The notes: generated by a model not told the origin, from the letters alone. 64,000 bases of DNA from WHSW01 sp963729075 (GCA_963729075.1 CAVSMU010000007.1:232845-296844), one strand, 5' to 3'; positions 35,518 to 45,881 are shown, counted from the first letter of the stretch. Numbers and translations: made by a program.

Positions 35518-36966
35518 GCCACTCGCCGGGGCGCCAGCACTACGGGCTCACCCTCGGTGTGCTGCTGGTCGCCGCGCTGGCCTTCGCCCTGCAGCAGACG
35601 ATGGTCGCGCCGGCGCTGCCGGCGATCCAGGAGGAGTTCGGGACATCGACCACGACCGTGACCTTCGTGCTCACCGGCTTCCTGCTCACGGCGTCGGTCT
35701 CCACCCCGATCGTCGGCCGGCTCGGCGACATGTTCGGCAAGGAGCGCATGCTCGTGATCGCGCTCTCGGTCTTCGCGCTCGGCTCGCTCGTCTGCGCGCT
35801 CTCGCACTCGATCGAGGTCCTGATCGCCGGCCGCGCGATCCAGGGCATGGCGGCCGCGGTGTTCCCGCTCAGCCTTCGGGATCATCCGCGACGAGTTCCC
35901 GCCCGAGCGCGTCGCGACGGGCATCGGGCTGATCTCGGCCACGTTCGGGATCGGCGGCGGCGCCGGGCTGGTGCTCAGCGGCGTGATCGTCGACAACCTC
36001 GCCTACGAGTGGATCTTCTGGCTCGGGCTCGTGTTCATCGCCGTCGCGATCGTCGCCACGTTCCTCTGGGTTCCCGAGTCGCCGATCAAGAGCCCCGCCA
36101 GGATCGACTGGATCGGCGCCGGCCTGCTGTCCGCGACCCTCGTGTCGCTGCTCGTCGGGGTCAGCGAAGCGAACTCCTGGGGCTGGGGCTCGCCGCCGAT
36201 CCTCGCGCTGTTCGCCGGGGCGGTCGTGCTCGGCGCCGCCTGGGTCGCCTTCGAGCGTCGCCAGGCCGAGCCCCTGGTCGACATCGCGATGATGCGCGAG
36301 CGGGCGGTCGCGACTACGAACCTCACGGCGCTCCTCGTCGGCTTCGGAATGTTCGGCTCCTTCATCCTCATCCCGCAGCTCGTCCAGACGCCTCAGGCGA
36401 GCGGCTTCGGGTTCGGGGCGACGGTGACGCAGGCCGGCGTCTTCATGGCCCCGTCGGCGCTGATGATGCTGTTCGCCGGACCGCTCGCGGGCTGGCTCGG
36501 CTCGCGCTACGGCTCGCGTCTGCCGCTGCTGATCGGGACGGCGGTCGGATCGGCGAGCTTCGTCCTGTTGCTGCTCACCTACGACAGCCGCCTCGGGATC
36601 TATTTCGCCTCGGCCGCGCTCGGGCTCGGGATCGGCTTCGCCTTCGCATCGATGGCGAATCTCGTGGTGGAGGCCGTGCATCCCAGCCGCACCGGGGTGG
36701 CGACCGGGATGAACACGATCATGCGCACGATCGGCGGCTCGCTCGGCGGCCAGATCGCCGCGAGCATCGTCGCGGCGCACGTCGCGCTCGCGACCGGCCT
36801 GCCGCAAGCCGCCGGCTTCGAGCTCGCGTTCGTGGTCTCCGCGGTCGGAATGGCGGGCGCGTTCGTCGCCGCCCTCGCGATCCCCAGGCGGCTGGCCTAC
36901 TCGCCCGCGAGGCACGCCCCGGCGCCCGCCGGCAGCGCGGGCGAGCCGGCGCTCGCCGCCGAGTAG
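35514..36966 (+). pseudogene. DHA2-type MFS multidrug transporter, +1 frameshift
   Basis: The first 120 codons encode a normal DHA2 N-terminus (LQQTMVAPALPAIQEEFGTS, STPIVGRLGDMFGKERML, AGRAIQGMAAAVFPLS). At 35873-35874 one extra C shifts the frame. Removing it restores FGIIRDEFPPERVATG and joins the remaining helices, which run to the stop at 36966 (VLSGVIVDNLAYEWIFWLG ... MANLVVEAVHPSRTGVATGMN). The intact protein would be about 483 aa with 14 helices. Without correction, translation continues in the wrong frame to 37085. This is either an inactivated pump or a sequence error. It is partnered with the overlapping marR. Confidence 0.85.
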
Positions 36967-36975
36967 CCCGCCGGC

Positions 36976-38031
36976 TCAGAGCAGCGAGGTATCCAGCTCG
37001 GTCGGGACCACGGTCAGCGCGAGGACCGAGCCCTCGCGGACGAGCCTGGCGGTCGCGTCGCGGCCGATCCGCTCGGCGACCATGAGCCGCTGCAGGTCGG
37101 TGGCGGACTCGGTGGCGGCCCCGTCCAGCTCGAAGATCACGTCGCCGACGCGCAGGCCCGCGCGCTGCGCCGGGCTGCCGTCGATCACCTCGACCACCTC
37201 GACTCCCCGCTCGGCGCCGGTATCGGCACGGGCCCGCGGCGGCAGCGGGCGGGGCCCACCGGCGATCCCGACGTAGGCCCGCCGCACCCTGCCGTCGGAG
37301 ATCAGGGCAGCGATGATCCGCTGGGTCGTCGCGCTCACTGGCACGGCCAGCCCGAGCCCGACGCCGGCGACCGCGGTGTTGACACCGACCACGTGCCCCC
37401 GGCCGTCCGCCAGCGCGCCGCCGGAGTTGCCCGGGTTGAGCGCGGCATCGGTCTGGATGACGTTGTCGATCACGCGCACTCCGCGGCCGGCGCGGGCCGG
37501 CAGCGCGCGGCCAAGCGCCGAGACGACGCCCGCGGTGACCGAGCCCTCGAACCCGTTCGGGTTGCCGATCGCGACCACGAGCTGCCCGACGCGCAGGCTC
37601 TCCGCGTCCCCGAGGGCGGCCGGCTCAAGCTGCGAGCCCTCGGCGCGCACGACGGCGAGATCGGAGAGCGGGTCACGGCCCTCGACCGTGAAGCGCAGCT
37701 CGCGGCCGTCGGTGAAGCGCGCCGATCCCCCCGCGTCCCTGCCGGCGACGACGTGGGCGGAGGTGAGGATGAACCCGTCGTGGGTGAGCACCACACCGCT
37801 CCCCGCCCCCGACTGCACGCGGCCGCGGCGCGTCTGGCGTTGAACCCGCAGGCTGGCGACCGAGGGCGAGAGCCGCTCGGCGACCCCGGACACGGCGCGG
37901 GAATACGCGTCGAGCGCCTCCGCCTCGCTGGGCTGGTCCAGGGCCTCGTCGGCGAGCGGAACATCGAACGCCGAGTGCGCGCTCGAGTCGTCGGCGGTGG
38001 CGGAGCCGTCGATCAGGCGGAGCGAGACCAT
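36976..38031 (-). CDS. Trypsin-like serine protease with PDZ domain (HtrA/S1C type)
   Basis: This 351-aa protein has a protease domain at about 45-245 with the triad H93 (TSAHVV), D124 (PLSDLAVV) and S203 (NPGNSGGAL). A PDZ domain follows at about 262-350 (GVEVVEVIDGSPAQRAGLRVGDVIFELDG). No signal peptide or transmembrane helix is evident from ATG 38031, unusual for HtrA proteins, so it may be cytoplasmic or use an unrecognised anchor. It is convergent with the MFS gene. Confidence 0.9.
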   Translation of the reverse strand: MVSLRLIDGSATADDSSAHSAFDVPLADEALDQPSEAEALDAYSRAVSGVAERLSPSVASLRVQRQTRRGRVQSGAGSGVVLTHDGFILTSAHVVAGRDAGGSARFTDGRELRFTVEGRDPLSDLAVVRAEGSQLEPAALGDAESLRVGQLVVAIGNPNGFEGSVTAGVVSALGRALPARAGRGVRVIDNVIQTDAALNPGNSGGALADGRGHVVGVNTAVAGVGLGLAVPVSATTQRIIAALISDGRVRRAYVGIAGGPRPLPPRARADTGAERGVEVVEVIDGSPAQRAGLRVGDVIFELDGAATESATDLQRLMVAERIGRDATARLVREGSVLALTVVPTELDTSLL

Positions 38032-38093
38032 CGGTCACAGGCTAGCCGGGTCGCCACTCCGGCCCGAGCGGGTCTGTCAGTTTCCAGAGGCGC

Positions 38094-39987
38094 ATGGACC
38101 AGCTCGCCCGTCCGATCTTCGTTGTCGCGCCGCCGCAGTCGGGGGCGACGTACCTGTTCGAGGCGCTCGGCAGGTCACCGGACGCGCGCGTACTGGGCGT
38201 GCGCGGGCGCGCGGCGCTCGAGTTGGCGGAGGACCTCGGCCCGTCGGCACGCGGCTACGACAGCAACCGTCGCACGGCGGCGGACGCGACTCCGGACGTC
38301 GCCGCGCGGCTGCGTGCGGAGCTTCGCCGGCTGCTCGAGCGGCGAATCGACGATCCCGGTCAGCGGGAGCTGCGGCTGGTCGACGCGACCGCCCGCCACG
38401 CCCTCCGCGTCCCGTTCCTGGACGCCCTCTTCCCGGATGCCGGCTTCGTCTACCTCTATCGCGAGCCCCGGGACACGCTGGCGAGCATGGTCGAAGCGTG
38501 GGAGTCCGCGGACTACGTCACCTATCCGGAGCTTCCCGGCTGGCCGGGCCCGCCCTGGTCGCTGTTGCTCATCCCGGGCTGGCGCGAGCTGGCGGGACGG
38601 CCGGTGGCGGAGATCGCCGCGGAGCAATGGCTGACCACGACCCGGGTCCTGCTCCAGGACCTGCAAGAGCTGCCCCCCGAGCGCTGGTGCGTCGCCGATC
38701 ACGCGGCGCTCGCCGCCGACCCATCGTCGGAGGTCGCGCGGATCTGCGCGTTCCTGGAGCTCCGCGCACCCGATCGCCTCGACGAGCTGGGCGACGTGGC
38801 GAGCCACACAGCGATCCCGAGCTTGCGCGCCGCGACCGCGCGAACCGAGCTGCTCCAGGCGATCCTCCCGCGCACGACGGGCCTCGCCGAGCGCGCCCGC
38901 GACCTGCTCGCCGCTCCGGTCTCGCGACGCCCGACGCCGACCCCTGATGCCGAGTCCCCGCTGCGAAGCGTCTACACCGGCAGCGTCTCGAGCGTACTCG
39001 CGGAGCTCGGCGCCTCGCTGCTCATCAGCACCGGGGCAACCGACAGCCTGATCTGCGTTCGCCGCGACGGCGCCCGCGTCAACACGCACTTCCGCACGCT
39101 CGCCCGGCCGACCGGGATCGCCGCCGACGGCGACCGGATCGCGGTCGGCACCCGCGCCGAGGTCCACAGCTACCGCGATCGACTCTCGGTCGCCGCGGGC
39201 GGCGCTGCGGACACCGAGAACGATGCGCTGTTCCTCCCCCTCGCCCGCCACTACACCGGCGACATCGACGTGCACGAGCTCGCCTATGCCGGCGATGAGC
39301 TGTGGCTGGCGGCGACCCGGTTCTCCTGCCTGGCGACCCTCGACCGGGAGCACAGCTTCGTTCCCCGGTGGCGGCCGCCGTTCGTCTCAGAGCTCGCCGG
39401 CGACGATCGCTGTCACCTCACCGGCCTGACAACCGTCGGCGAACGAGTGGGTTTCGTCACCGCACTCGGGGAAAGCGACGCTCCCGGCGGCTGGCGCGAG
39501 CGAAAGCTCGACGGTGGTTGCGTGATCGCCGTGCCCTCCGGCGAGGTCGTCGCGCGGGGCCTCTCGCTGCCCCACTCCCCGCGCTGGCACGCGGACCGCC
39601 TGTGGTTCCTGGAGTCCGGGAGGGGCGCCCTGTGCACGCTCGATCCCGACGGCGGCGAGCAGGAAATCGTGCTCGAGCTGCCGGGCTTCGCACGCGGGCT
39701 CGCCCTCGCCGGCCGGCTCGCCTTCGTCGGGCTCTCACGGCTGCGCGAAGGCCCGGGCTACGAGGGCCTTCCGGTCGCGGGGCGCTTCGAGGAGCGCTTC
39801 TGCGGCGTGTGGATCGTCGACGTCGAGCGCGGCGAGCAGGTCGGCTTCCTGCGCTTCGAGGAGCGGATCACCGAGGTCTTCGACGTGGCGCTGCTGGCCG
39901 GAATCCGGTTCCCCGAGCTCGCGGACCCGGCGGGCGAGCTCGCCCGCGACTCGTTCGCGCTCTCCCGACCGGTCGCCCGGTCCCTAG
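38094..39987 (+). CDS. Sulfotransferase-TIGR03032 fusion protein (3' end disturbed)
   Basis: Residues 5-275 are a PAPS-dependent sulfotransferase: RPIFVVAPPQSGATYLFEALGRSP is the 5'-phosphosulfate loop and GFVYLYREPRDTLASMVEAW the 3'-phosphate motif. Residues 290-620 form the TIGR03032 beta-propeller-like domain (SVYTGSVSSVLAELGASLLIS, RHYTGDIDVHELAYAGDELWLAATRFSCLATLD, HSFVPRWRPPF, LPHSPRWHADRLWFLESG). It is paralogous to the C-terminal 640 residues of the 42231 gene. In the submitted frame no stop occurs until 41246, 1.26 kb antisense into the neighbouring gene. A single extra base (for example in CCC at 39964-39966) would end it at TAG 39985-39987, which I take as the natural end. Confidence 0.78.
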
Positions 39988-42069
39988 CGCCCCTTCTCCT
40001 TGACCACCTCGCAGTTGCGCGAGACGCGGTCGATCGAGTCGACCTTCGCGGTGTCCTTGCCGCCGCCGCAGTTGACCTTGTCGGCCGTCCGGTCGATCGA
40101 GTTGATCTTGTCCTTGCCGCCGTTGCCTTTGATCTCGTCCTTGGCGTTGCCGCCCTTGATCCGGTCCTTGCCGGCGCCGCCGGCGACCTTGTCTTTGCCA
40201 TCGCCGCCCTTGACCTTGTCCTTGCCGCCCTTTCCCTTGAGGCGGTCCTTGCCGTCGCCGCCGTCCACATTGTCCTTGCCGGCGCCGCCCGTCGCGGTGT
40301 CGTTGCCGGCGTCGCCGGTGACGAGGTCGGCGCCCTCGTCGCCGTTCGCGGTGTCGTCGCCGTCGCCGCCAAAGACGCAGTCGGTGGCCGCGAGGCCGTT
40401 GAGCGTGTCGTTGGCGGCCCCGCCGATCATCAGGTCGGTCTCCGGAGTGCCGCTGAGCGTCTCGTCCACGGCGCTGGCCGGGAATGCGTGCGCGGGCAGG
40501 TCGCGGCAGGTCTGGACCTCGACCGAGCCGATGTCCGTGTCGTCCGAGCCGTTGCGGTTGGGGATCGAGGGTATCTCGACCGTGCGCGGGAAGCCGCGCT
40601 GGTCGGTGGTCAGCCCGTTGGCCACCCCCGCGTCGATCACCGGGCTCGTGAACAGCGGCTCGTGGGTCTGGGTCGGGCCGCCGTTGTTGGCCAGCGGGCC
40701 GAGCTGGGCGTCGACGCCGGTGATGTTCGTGCCCGGCGGGGTCTCGGTGATCGCCGCGCCGGCCGGGTTCTGGATCAGGCTGTAGCCGACGTTGAACTGC
40801 TCATCCGGGATCGCGTTCTCGCCGAGGTCGGGGCCAAGCGGCGCGGTGTTGGCGGCGACGATCGTGCTCGAGACGCCGAAGACGTCGTACCCCGGCCGCG
40901 CCGGGTCGTCGGCCCGGAACGCGTAGATGCCGCCTCCTCGATCCCCCGCGCGGTTGCCGACGACCGTGGAGTTGAGGATCGTCCGCGGCTTGTCGGGGTC
41001 GTTGAAGCTGCCGATTCCGCCGCCGTAGCCGCTCCCGTCGCCGTTCGAGTCCGCGGTGTTGCCCGAGATGGTCGAGTTCTCGATCCTCAGCGCGCCCTCG
41101 ATCGAGCGGGCGAGGATCCCGCCGCCGCGATCCACGGCCCTGTTACCGGCGACGGTGGTGCCGCGAATCGTGACGTCGCCGATGTAGTTGGCCGTTGTAG
41201 CCGTAGAAGACCATCGCGCCGCCGTCGTTCGCCGACGAGTTGTTGACGAAGTTCGAGTGCTCGATCAGCGCGCCGCCGTCGGTGTCGTTCTGCGCGTAGA
41301 ACTTGAGCGCGCCGCCGCCGTGATTCGGGCCGTTGACGGCGTTGCCGCTGAACGTGCTGTTGCGGATCGTCAACGCGGTCTTGCCGGGATCGGCGTTGTT
41401 CATGTACAGCGCCCCGCCGCCGTAGAGGGTGGCGACGTTGCCGGTCAGGGCCGAGTCGAGGATCGCCAGGGAGCCGTAGTCGACCCGGATCGCGCCGCCG
41501 CCTTCGGCCCGGTTGCCGGTCAGCACGGAGTCGGCGATCGTCACGTCGGGCGCGAAGTTGGGCGCGACGGCGCCCGTGTTGTCGCTGTAGAACGCCCCGC
41601 CCAGCCCGCCGGAGAGGCCGCGCGTCAGCGTCAGCCCCGAGATCCGCACCGGCCGGTTCGGGGTGTCGAAGTCGGTGGCGGAGAAGATCCGGTCGAGGTT
41701 GTTGCCGTCGACGGTGATCTGGTTCGCGCCCGGCCCCCGGATGTCGATGCCGTCGAAGTAGATCTCGATGTCGCTGTCGGCGCCCGTGAGTGTGATCGTC
41801 CCGCTGAGCCCCGACTGGAAGACGACGGTGTCGTCGCCGTCGAGCCGGTTCGCGTCGACTACCGCCTGGCGCAGGCTGCCCGCGCCGTCGTTGTTCAGGT
41901 TCGCGACCGTGAACAAGGCCGCGTCGGCCGCCGGAGCGAAGACGACCGTGGCGCCGATTCCCGCGCCGGCCGCGAGCGCCGCCTTCGAGTTCACACCGAG
42001 CGGTCGGCGCCGCTTCTCGTCGCGCTCGATCCGATGCCGACGGGCCCTGCGCATCTGACGCTCCGACAC
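39984..42069 (-). pseudogene. Secreted beta-helix / RTX-repeat protein with a frameshift
   Basis: From ATG 42069 the protein has a basic N-terminus, a hydrophobic export segment (AALAAGAGIGATVVFAPAADA), then a right-handed parallel beta-helix (LNNDGAGSLRQAVVDANRL, repeated N/G-rich turns such as NSTFSGNAVNG). One extra G at 41190-41191 (C on the coding strand) breaks the frame at YNG; deleting it gives NYIGDVTIRGTTVAGN and joins GGGILARSIEGALRI. The choice-of-anchor-Q motif LGPLANNGGPTQTHEPLF follows. The last 170 residues are Asp/Gly/Lys-rich calcium-binding nonapeptides of RTX type (GGAGKDNVDGGDGKDRLKG). It ends with TAG sharing CTAG with the convergent sulfotransferase gene. It may be a surface protein and substrate of its neighbours. 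Confidence 0.85.
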
Positions 42070-42230
42070 GATCCCTCCCGAACTTCAGTAGTCCTTGCCG
42101 GTCCGGCTCAGCCGACCAGCGCCTGCAAACCGACGGTACGCCGGTCCGTCGGAGGTTGTCAAGCGCGCCCGCGCGAGTAGGCTAGGCCGCGGCGACCGGG
42201 ACTCGAGCCGCCGCGGGGACGCTCAGAGCC

Positions 42231-45221
42231 ATGAAGCTCGATACGGAGTTCATCAAGCTGCCGCTCACCTTCGACGTCGAGCGCATGCGCGCCGAGGTCG
42301 AGGCCATACCGGAGTCGGACTGGCGCCCGCATCCGCAGGGCCATCCGGGCAACTCCGCCCTGCCGCTGATCGCGCTCAACGGCGATCCGATGGACGACGG
42401 TGTCGCGGGGACGATGCTGCCGACGCCGCATCTGGAGAAGTGCGAGTACCTGCGCCAGGTGCTGGCGAGCTTCGAGACCGTCTTCGGGCGCTCGAGGTTG
42501 ATGCGCCTCGAGGGCAAGTCGGAGGCCACGCTCCACGTCGACACCAACTACTACTGGGCCGACCGGGTCCGCATCCACGTCCCGATCTTGACCAGCCCCG
42601 TGATCGAGTTCACCTGCAACGAGCGCTCGGTCCACATGCCCGCCGGCGAGGCCTGGATCTTCGACGCCTGGCGGCTCCACAACGTGCTCAACCCGACGGG
42701 CGACCAGCGCATCCACCTGGTCGCCGACACGGTCGGCTCAGCGACGTTCTGGGACCTGGTGGCCCGGGGCGAGCGGCCGTTCGGCGACAACGGGGACGAG
42801 CCCGCGCCGGCCCGCCACGTCCCCCATGAGCCGGGCCGCGACGCCCGGCTGGCCACGGAGCGTGCGAACTATCCGCTCGTGATGAGCCCCTGGGAGCAGG
42901 GGCTGCTCGCGGACTCCATCATCGAGGAGCTGGCCGCGGATCCCGAGCCCGGCGACGCGAGCGCCTTCGGCGCGGCGATCGATGCCCTGCGCCGCGACTG
43001 GCGCGTCGTCTGGGCCCTGCACGGACAGTCGCGCGAGGGGTGGGACACCTACGGTGAGTTGCTGAAGCGCGCGGAGACGGCGATCGCGCCGCTCGAGGGC
43101 CGGCTGAAGCTCACGAATAGCACCGACGCGGTCGAGATCGCGCGTCAAATGCTGATCCGCCCGGCGCTCAACCCGCAGCTCGTCGACGGGGCGAACGAGT
43201 CGGCGCCACGCCCGCCCGCAGCCGCGGCCGGGCAGGCCGCCCGCGTCGGCGTCGAGCGCGGTGTCTCGCGCTCCGTGACCCAGCATCGCTTCGACCGCCC
43301 GATCTTCATCGTCGCGCCACCGCGCTCCGGGACCAGCCTCCTGTTCGAGGCCGTGGCGCGCTCGCCGAGTCTGTGGACCGTCGGCGGCGAGAGCCATCGG
43401 GTGATCGAGTCGCTGCCGGGGCTCAACCCGGCGAACCGCGGCTGGGACAGCAACAGGCTCACGCCCACCGACGCTATACCGGGGTTGGCCGAACGCCTGC
43501 GGGCGGCCTTTCTGTCGCAGCTTCGCGACCGCGACGGAAACCCGCCGCCGGACGGGGCGACCGGGCTTCGGATGCTCGAGAAGACCCCAAAGAACTCGAT
43601 CCGGGTGTCGTTCCTGCAGGCGGTGTTCCCGCGAGCGCTGTTCGTCTACCTCTACCGCGACCCCCGCCAGGGGCTGAGCAGCATGATCGAGGCATGGGAG
43701 TCGGGGCGGTTCGTCACGTATCCCGACCTGCCCGACTGGCCAGGCCCGCCCTGGTCGTTGGTTCTGACCCCGGAGTGGCGCAAGCTGGCCGGTCGGCCGC
43801 TGCCGGAGATCGTCGTCGACCAGTGGGCGAAGGCGACGTCCACCCTGCTCGCCGACCTCGACCGGCTGCCGCCTGGCCGGGTGATCGGGCTCGAGTACGA
43901 CGCGCTGGTCGCGGACCCCGACGCGCAGATCGAGCGCCTGTGCGAGTTCGCCGGGATCGAGTGGGACACCCGGCTCGAGACACCGTTGCCGACCGCGCGG
44001 CACACGGTGACCCCGCCTGAGCCGGAGAAGTGGAGGCGGCACGAGGATTTGCTGGAGCCGTTGCTACCGGCACTCGCCGAGCTCACCGAGCGGGCCCGCA
44101 GCCGCGTCGCCGACCCGCCCGCCGTACCCGCTCCGCCCCCGGAGCCGCAAGCGGCCGCGGCGGCGCGGTTTCGCAGCGTCAATACCGGCAGCGTGCCGCA
44201 GATCCTTGGACAGCTCGAGAGCTCGCTTCTCGTGAGCACCTATCAGACCGGGAAGCTGATCTGCGCCCGCCGCGCCGGGGAGGGGCTCAACACCCACTTT
44301 CGCAACCTCGAGACCCCGATGGGCATCGCGCGCGATGGCGGCCTGCTGGCGGTGGGCACCCAGTCGCAGGTGGTCGAGTACCGCAACCTGCCGCAAGTGA
44401 TCGACAAGCTCGAGCGGGGGCCCGAGCCGTACGACGCCTGCTTCGTCCCTCGCCGCACCCACTACACCGGCGACGTTCGCATCCACGACATCGCCTACGC
44501 GGGCGGGGAGCTGTGGATCGTCGCGACCCGGTTCTCGTGCCTCGCGACCCTTGACAACGAGCACAGCTTCGTCCCTCGCTGGCGGCCGCCGTTCATCACC
44601 GCGCTGGCCGCCGACGACCGCTGCCACCTCAATGGCCTCTGCGTGATCGACGAGCGCCCCCGCTACGTGACCGCGCTCGGCGCCAGCGACGAGGCAGGTG
44701 GCTGGCGCGAGCACAAGGCGACCGGCGGGGTCCTGATCGACGTCGACAGCTCGGAGACGGTCGTCTCAGGCCTCTCGATGCCGCACTCGCCGCGCTGGTA
44801 TCGCGACCGGCTCTGGATCCTCGAGTCCGGCGAGGGCACGCTCGCGACAGTGGATCTCGCCGATGGCAGCGTCGAGACGGTCGCCGAGCTGCCCGGGTTC
44901 ACCCGCGGGCTCGCCTTCGCCGGGCCGCTCGCCTTCGTCGGCCTGTCGCAGGTGCGCGAGGCGACCACCTTCGGCGGCCTCCCGTTGACCGGACGCCTCG
45001 AGGAGCGTCAGTGCGGCGTCTGGATCGTCAACGTCGAGACCGGCGACGTAGTCGGCTTCCTGCGCTTCGAGGACCTCGTCCAGGAGATCTTCGACGTCCA
45101 GGTCTTGCCGGGCCTCCGCTTCCCCGAGTTCGCCGAGCACGGCAGCGACGCCGTGAACCTCTCCTACGTCGTTCCGGACGACGCCCTGGCCGTGACCGCA
45201 GCGACCAGCTCGACCGCCTGA
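42231..45221 (+). CDS. Triple fusion: Asp/Asn beta-hydroxylase, sulfotransferase, TIGR03032
   Basis: This 996-aa protein joins three domains. Residues 1-185 are an aspartyl/asparaginyl beta-hydroxylase-type Fe(II)/2OG oxygenase: HVDTNYYWADRVRIHVPI with H102/D104, WRLHNVLN with H150, and R160-H162 for 2OG. Residues 190-325 are a helical linker. Residues 355-600 are a sulfotransferase (FIVAPPRSGTSLLFEAVARSP; LFVYLYRDPRQGLSSMIEAW). Residues 648-985 are TIGR03032 (SVNTGSVPQILGQLESSLLVST; THYTGDVRIHDIAYAGGELW; MPHSPRWYRDRLWILESG). No signal peptide is present, so it acts in the cytoplasm. It is divergent from the beta-helix/RTX gene, the likely partner. The last 58 nt overlap the convergent hydrolase gene. 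Confidence 0.88.
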   Translation: MKLDTEFIKLPLTFDVERMRAEVEAIPESDWRPHPQGHPGNSALPLIALNGDPMDDGVAGTMLPTPHLEKCEYLRQVLASFETVFGRSRLMRLEGKSEATLHVDTNYYWADRVRIHVPILTSPVIEFTCNERSVHMPAGEAWIFDAWRLHNVLNPTGDQRIHLVADTVGSATFWDLVARGERPFGDNGDEPAPARHVPHEPGRDARLATERANYPLVMSPWEQGLLADSIIEELAADPEPGDASAFGAAIDALRRDWRVVWALHGQSREGWDTYGELLKRAETAIAPLEGRLKLTNSTDAVEIARQMLIRPALNPQLVDGANESAPRPPAAAAGQAARVGVERGVSRSVTQHRFDRPIFIVAPPRSGTSLLFEAVARSPSLWTVGGESHRVIESLPGLNPANRGWDSNRLTPTDAIPGLAERLRAAFLSQLRDRDGNPPPDGATGLRMLEKTPKNSIRVSFLQAVFPRALFVYLYRDPRQGLSSMIEAWESGRFVTYPDLPDWPGPPWSLVLTPEWRKLAGRPLPEIVVDQWAKATSTLLADLDRLPPGRVIGLEYDALVADPDAQIERLCEFAGIEWDTRLETPLPTARHTVTPPEPEKWRRHEDLLEPLLPALAELTERARSRVADPPAVPAPPPEPQAAAAARFRSVNTGSVPQILGQLESSLLVSTYQTGKLICARRAGEGLNTHFRNLETPMGIARDGGLLAVGTQSQVVEYRNLPQVIDKLERGPEPYDACFVPRRTHYTGDVRIHDIAYAGGELWIVATRFSCLATLDNEHSFVPRWRPPFITALAADDRCHLNGLCVIDERPRYVTALGASDEAGGWREHKATGGVLIDVDSSETVVSGLSMPHSPRWYRDRLWILESGEGTLATVDLADGSVETVAELPGFTRGLAFAGPLAFVGLSQVREATTFGGLPLTGRLEERQCGVWIVNVETGDVVGFLRFEDLVQEIFDVQVLPGLRFPEFAEHGSDAVNLSYVVPDDALAVTAATSSTA

Positions 45222-45826
45222 GGGAGGATCTCCGGCGGCAGCCAGTGGCCGGCGTCCGACTCCAGGTAGCGGACGTCGAGGCCGGCGCCGGCCAGCAGCT
45301 CCGCGGCTCGCCGGCCGAACTCGACCGGGATCACGGGGTCGTTGCGGCCGTGGTGGATGAGGACCGGCAGCCCGGCGCGGTCATCGAGCGCCGGCGCCCA
45401 GTCCTCGACGGTGGGCACGAAGCCGCTGAAGGCGAGGATCGCGGCGGGCGAGGGTCGCTCCGGCCCGAGGCCTACCGCGTAGGACATCACCGCGCCCATC
45501 GAGAACCCGCCGATGACGGTCCGGTCCCAGTCGATCCCGCGCTCGTCGAGCAGCCGGTCGAGGAAGCCGGTCAGCAGCTCGTAGCTGTGCGCGAAGGTGG
45601 CCGGGTCCGGATAGCCGACCCGCGGCACCAGGTACCAGTGCCTACCCCCGGGCGGCACGTCCGTGAGCGGCGCGCCGGTGCTCACGCCGAGGAGCCTGCG
45701 CTCGGGGTCGAGCACGTCGAGGAGGTCGTAGAGGTCGCGCTCGTCGGCGCCCCGCCCGTGGTTGAGGATCAGCGCGCCGGCGGGTTCACCGGCCGGCTCG
45801 CGCAGCAGGTGGACGAGCTCGCTCAT
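45164..45826 (-). CDS. Alpha/beta hydrolase, carboxylesterase (MhqD-like)
   Basis: This 220-aa phospholipase/carboxylesterase-family enzyme has oxyanion-hole residues in LILNHGRGADERDL, the nucleophile S109 in GGFSMGAVMSYAVG, D163 in HHGRNDPVIPVEFG and H194 in DAGHWLPPE. With the VOC dioxygenase (upstream on the same strand) and the divergent MarR gene it resembles the quinone/electrophile-responsive mhqO-mhqD-mhqR set of Firmicutes. Confidence 0.85.
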   Translation of the reverse strand: MSELVHLLREPAGEPAGALILNHGRGADERDLYDLLDVLDPERRLLGVSTGAPLTDVPPGGRHWYLVPRVGYPDPATFAHSYELLTGFLDRLLDERGIDWDRTVIGGFSMGAVMSYAVGLGPERPSPAAILAFSGFVPTVEDWAPALDDRAGLPVLIHHGRNDPVIPVEFGRRAAELLAGAGLDVRYLESDAGHWLPPEILPQAVELVAAVTARASSGTT

Positions 45827-45881
45827 CGCACCTGGATCGCGCTTCGCCGAACAGCACCGCTCTCTTGTGCTGGCTCCGCGC

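Noticed and set aside
40000..40440. Regularly spaced repeats that could suggest a CRISPR or minisatellite
   Set aside because: Repeats are imperfect 9-residue (27-nt) protein-coding units of RTX type without constant spacers.
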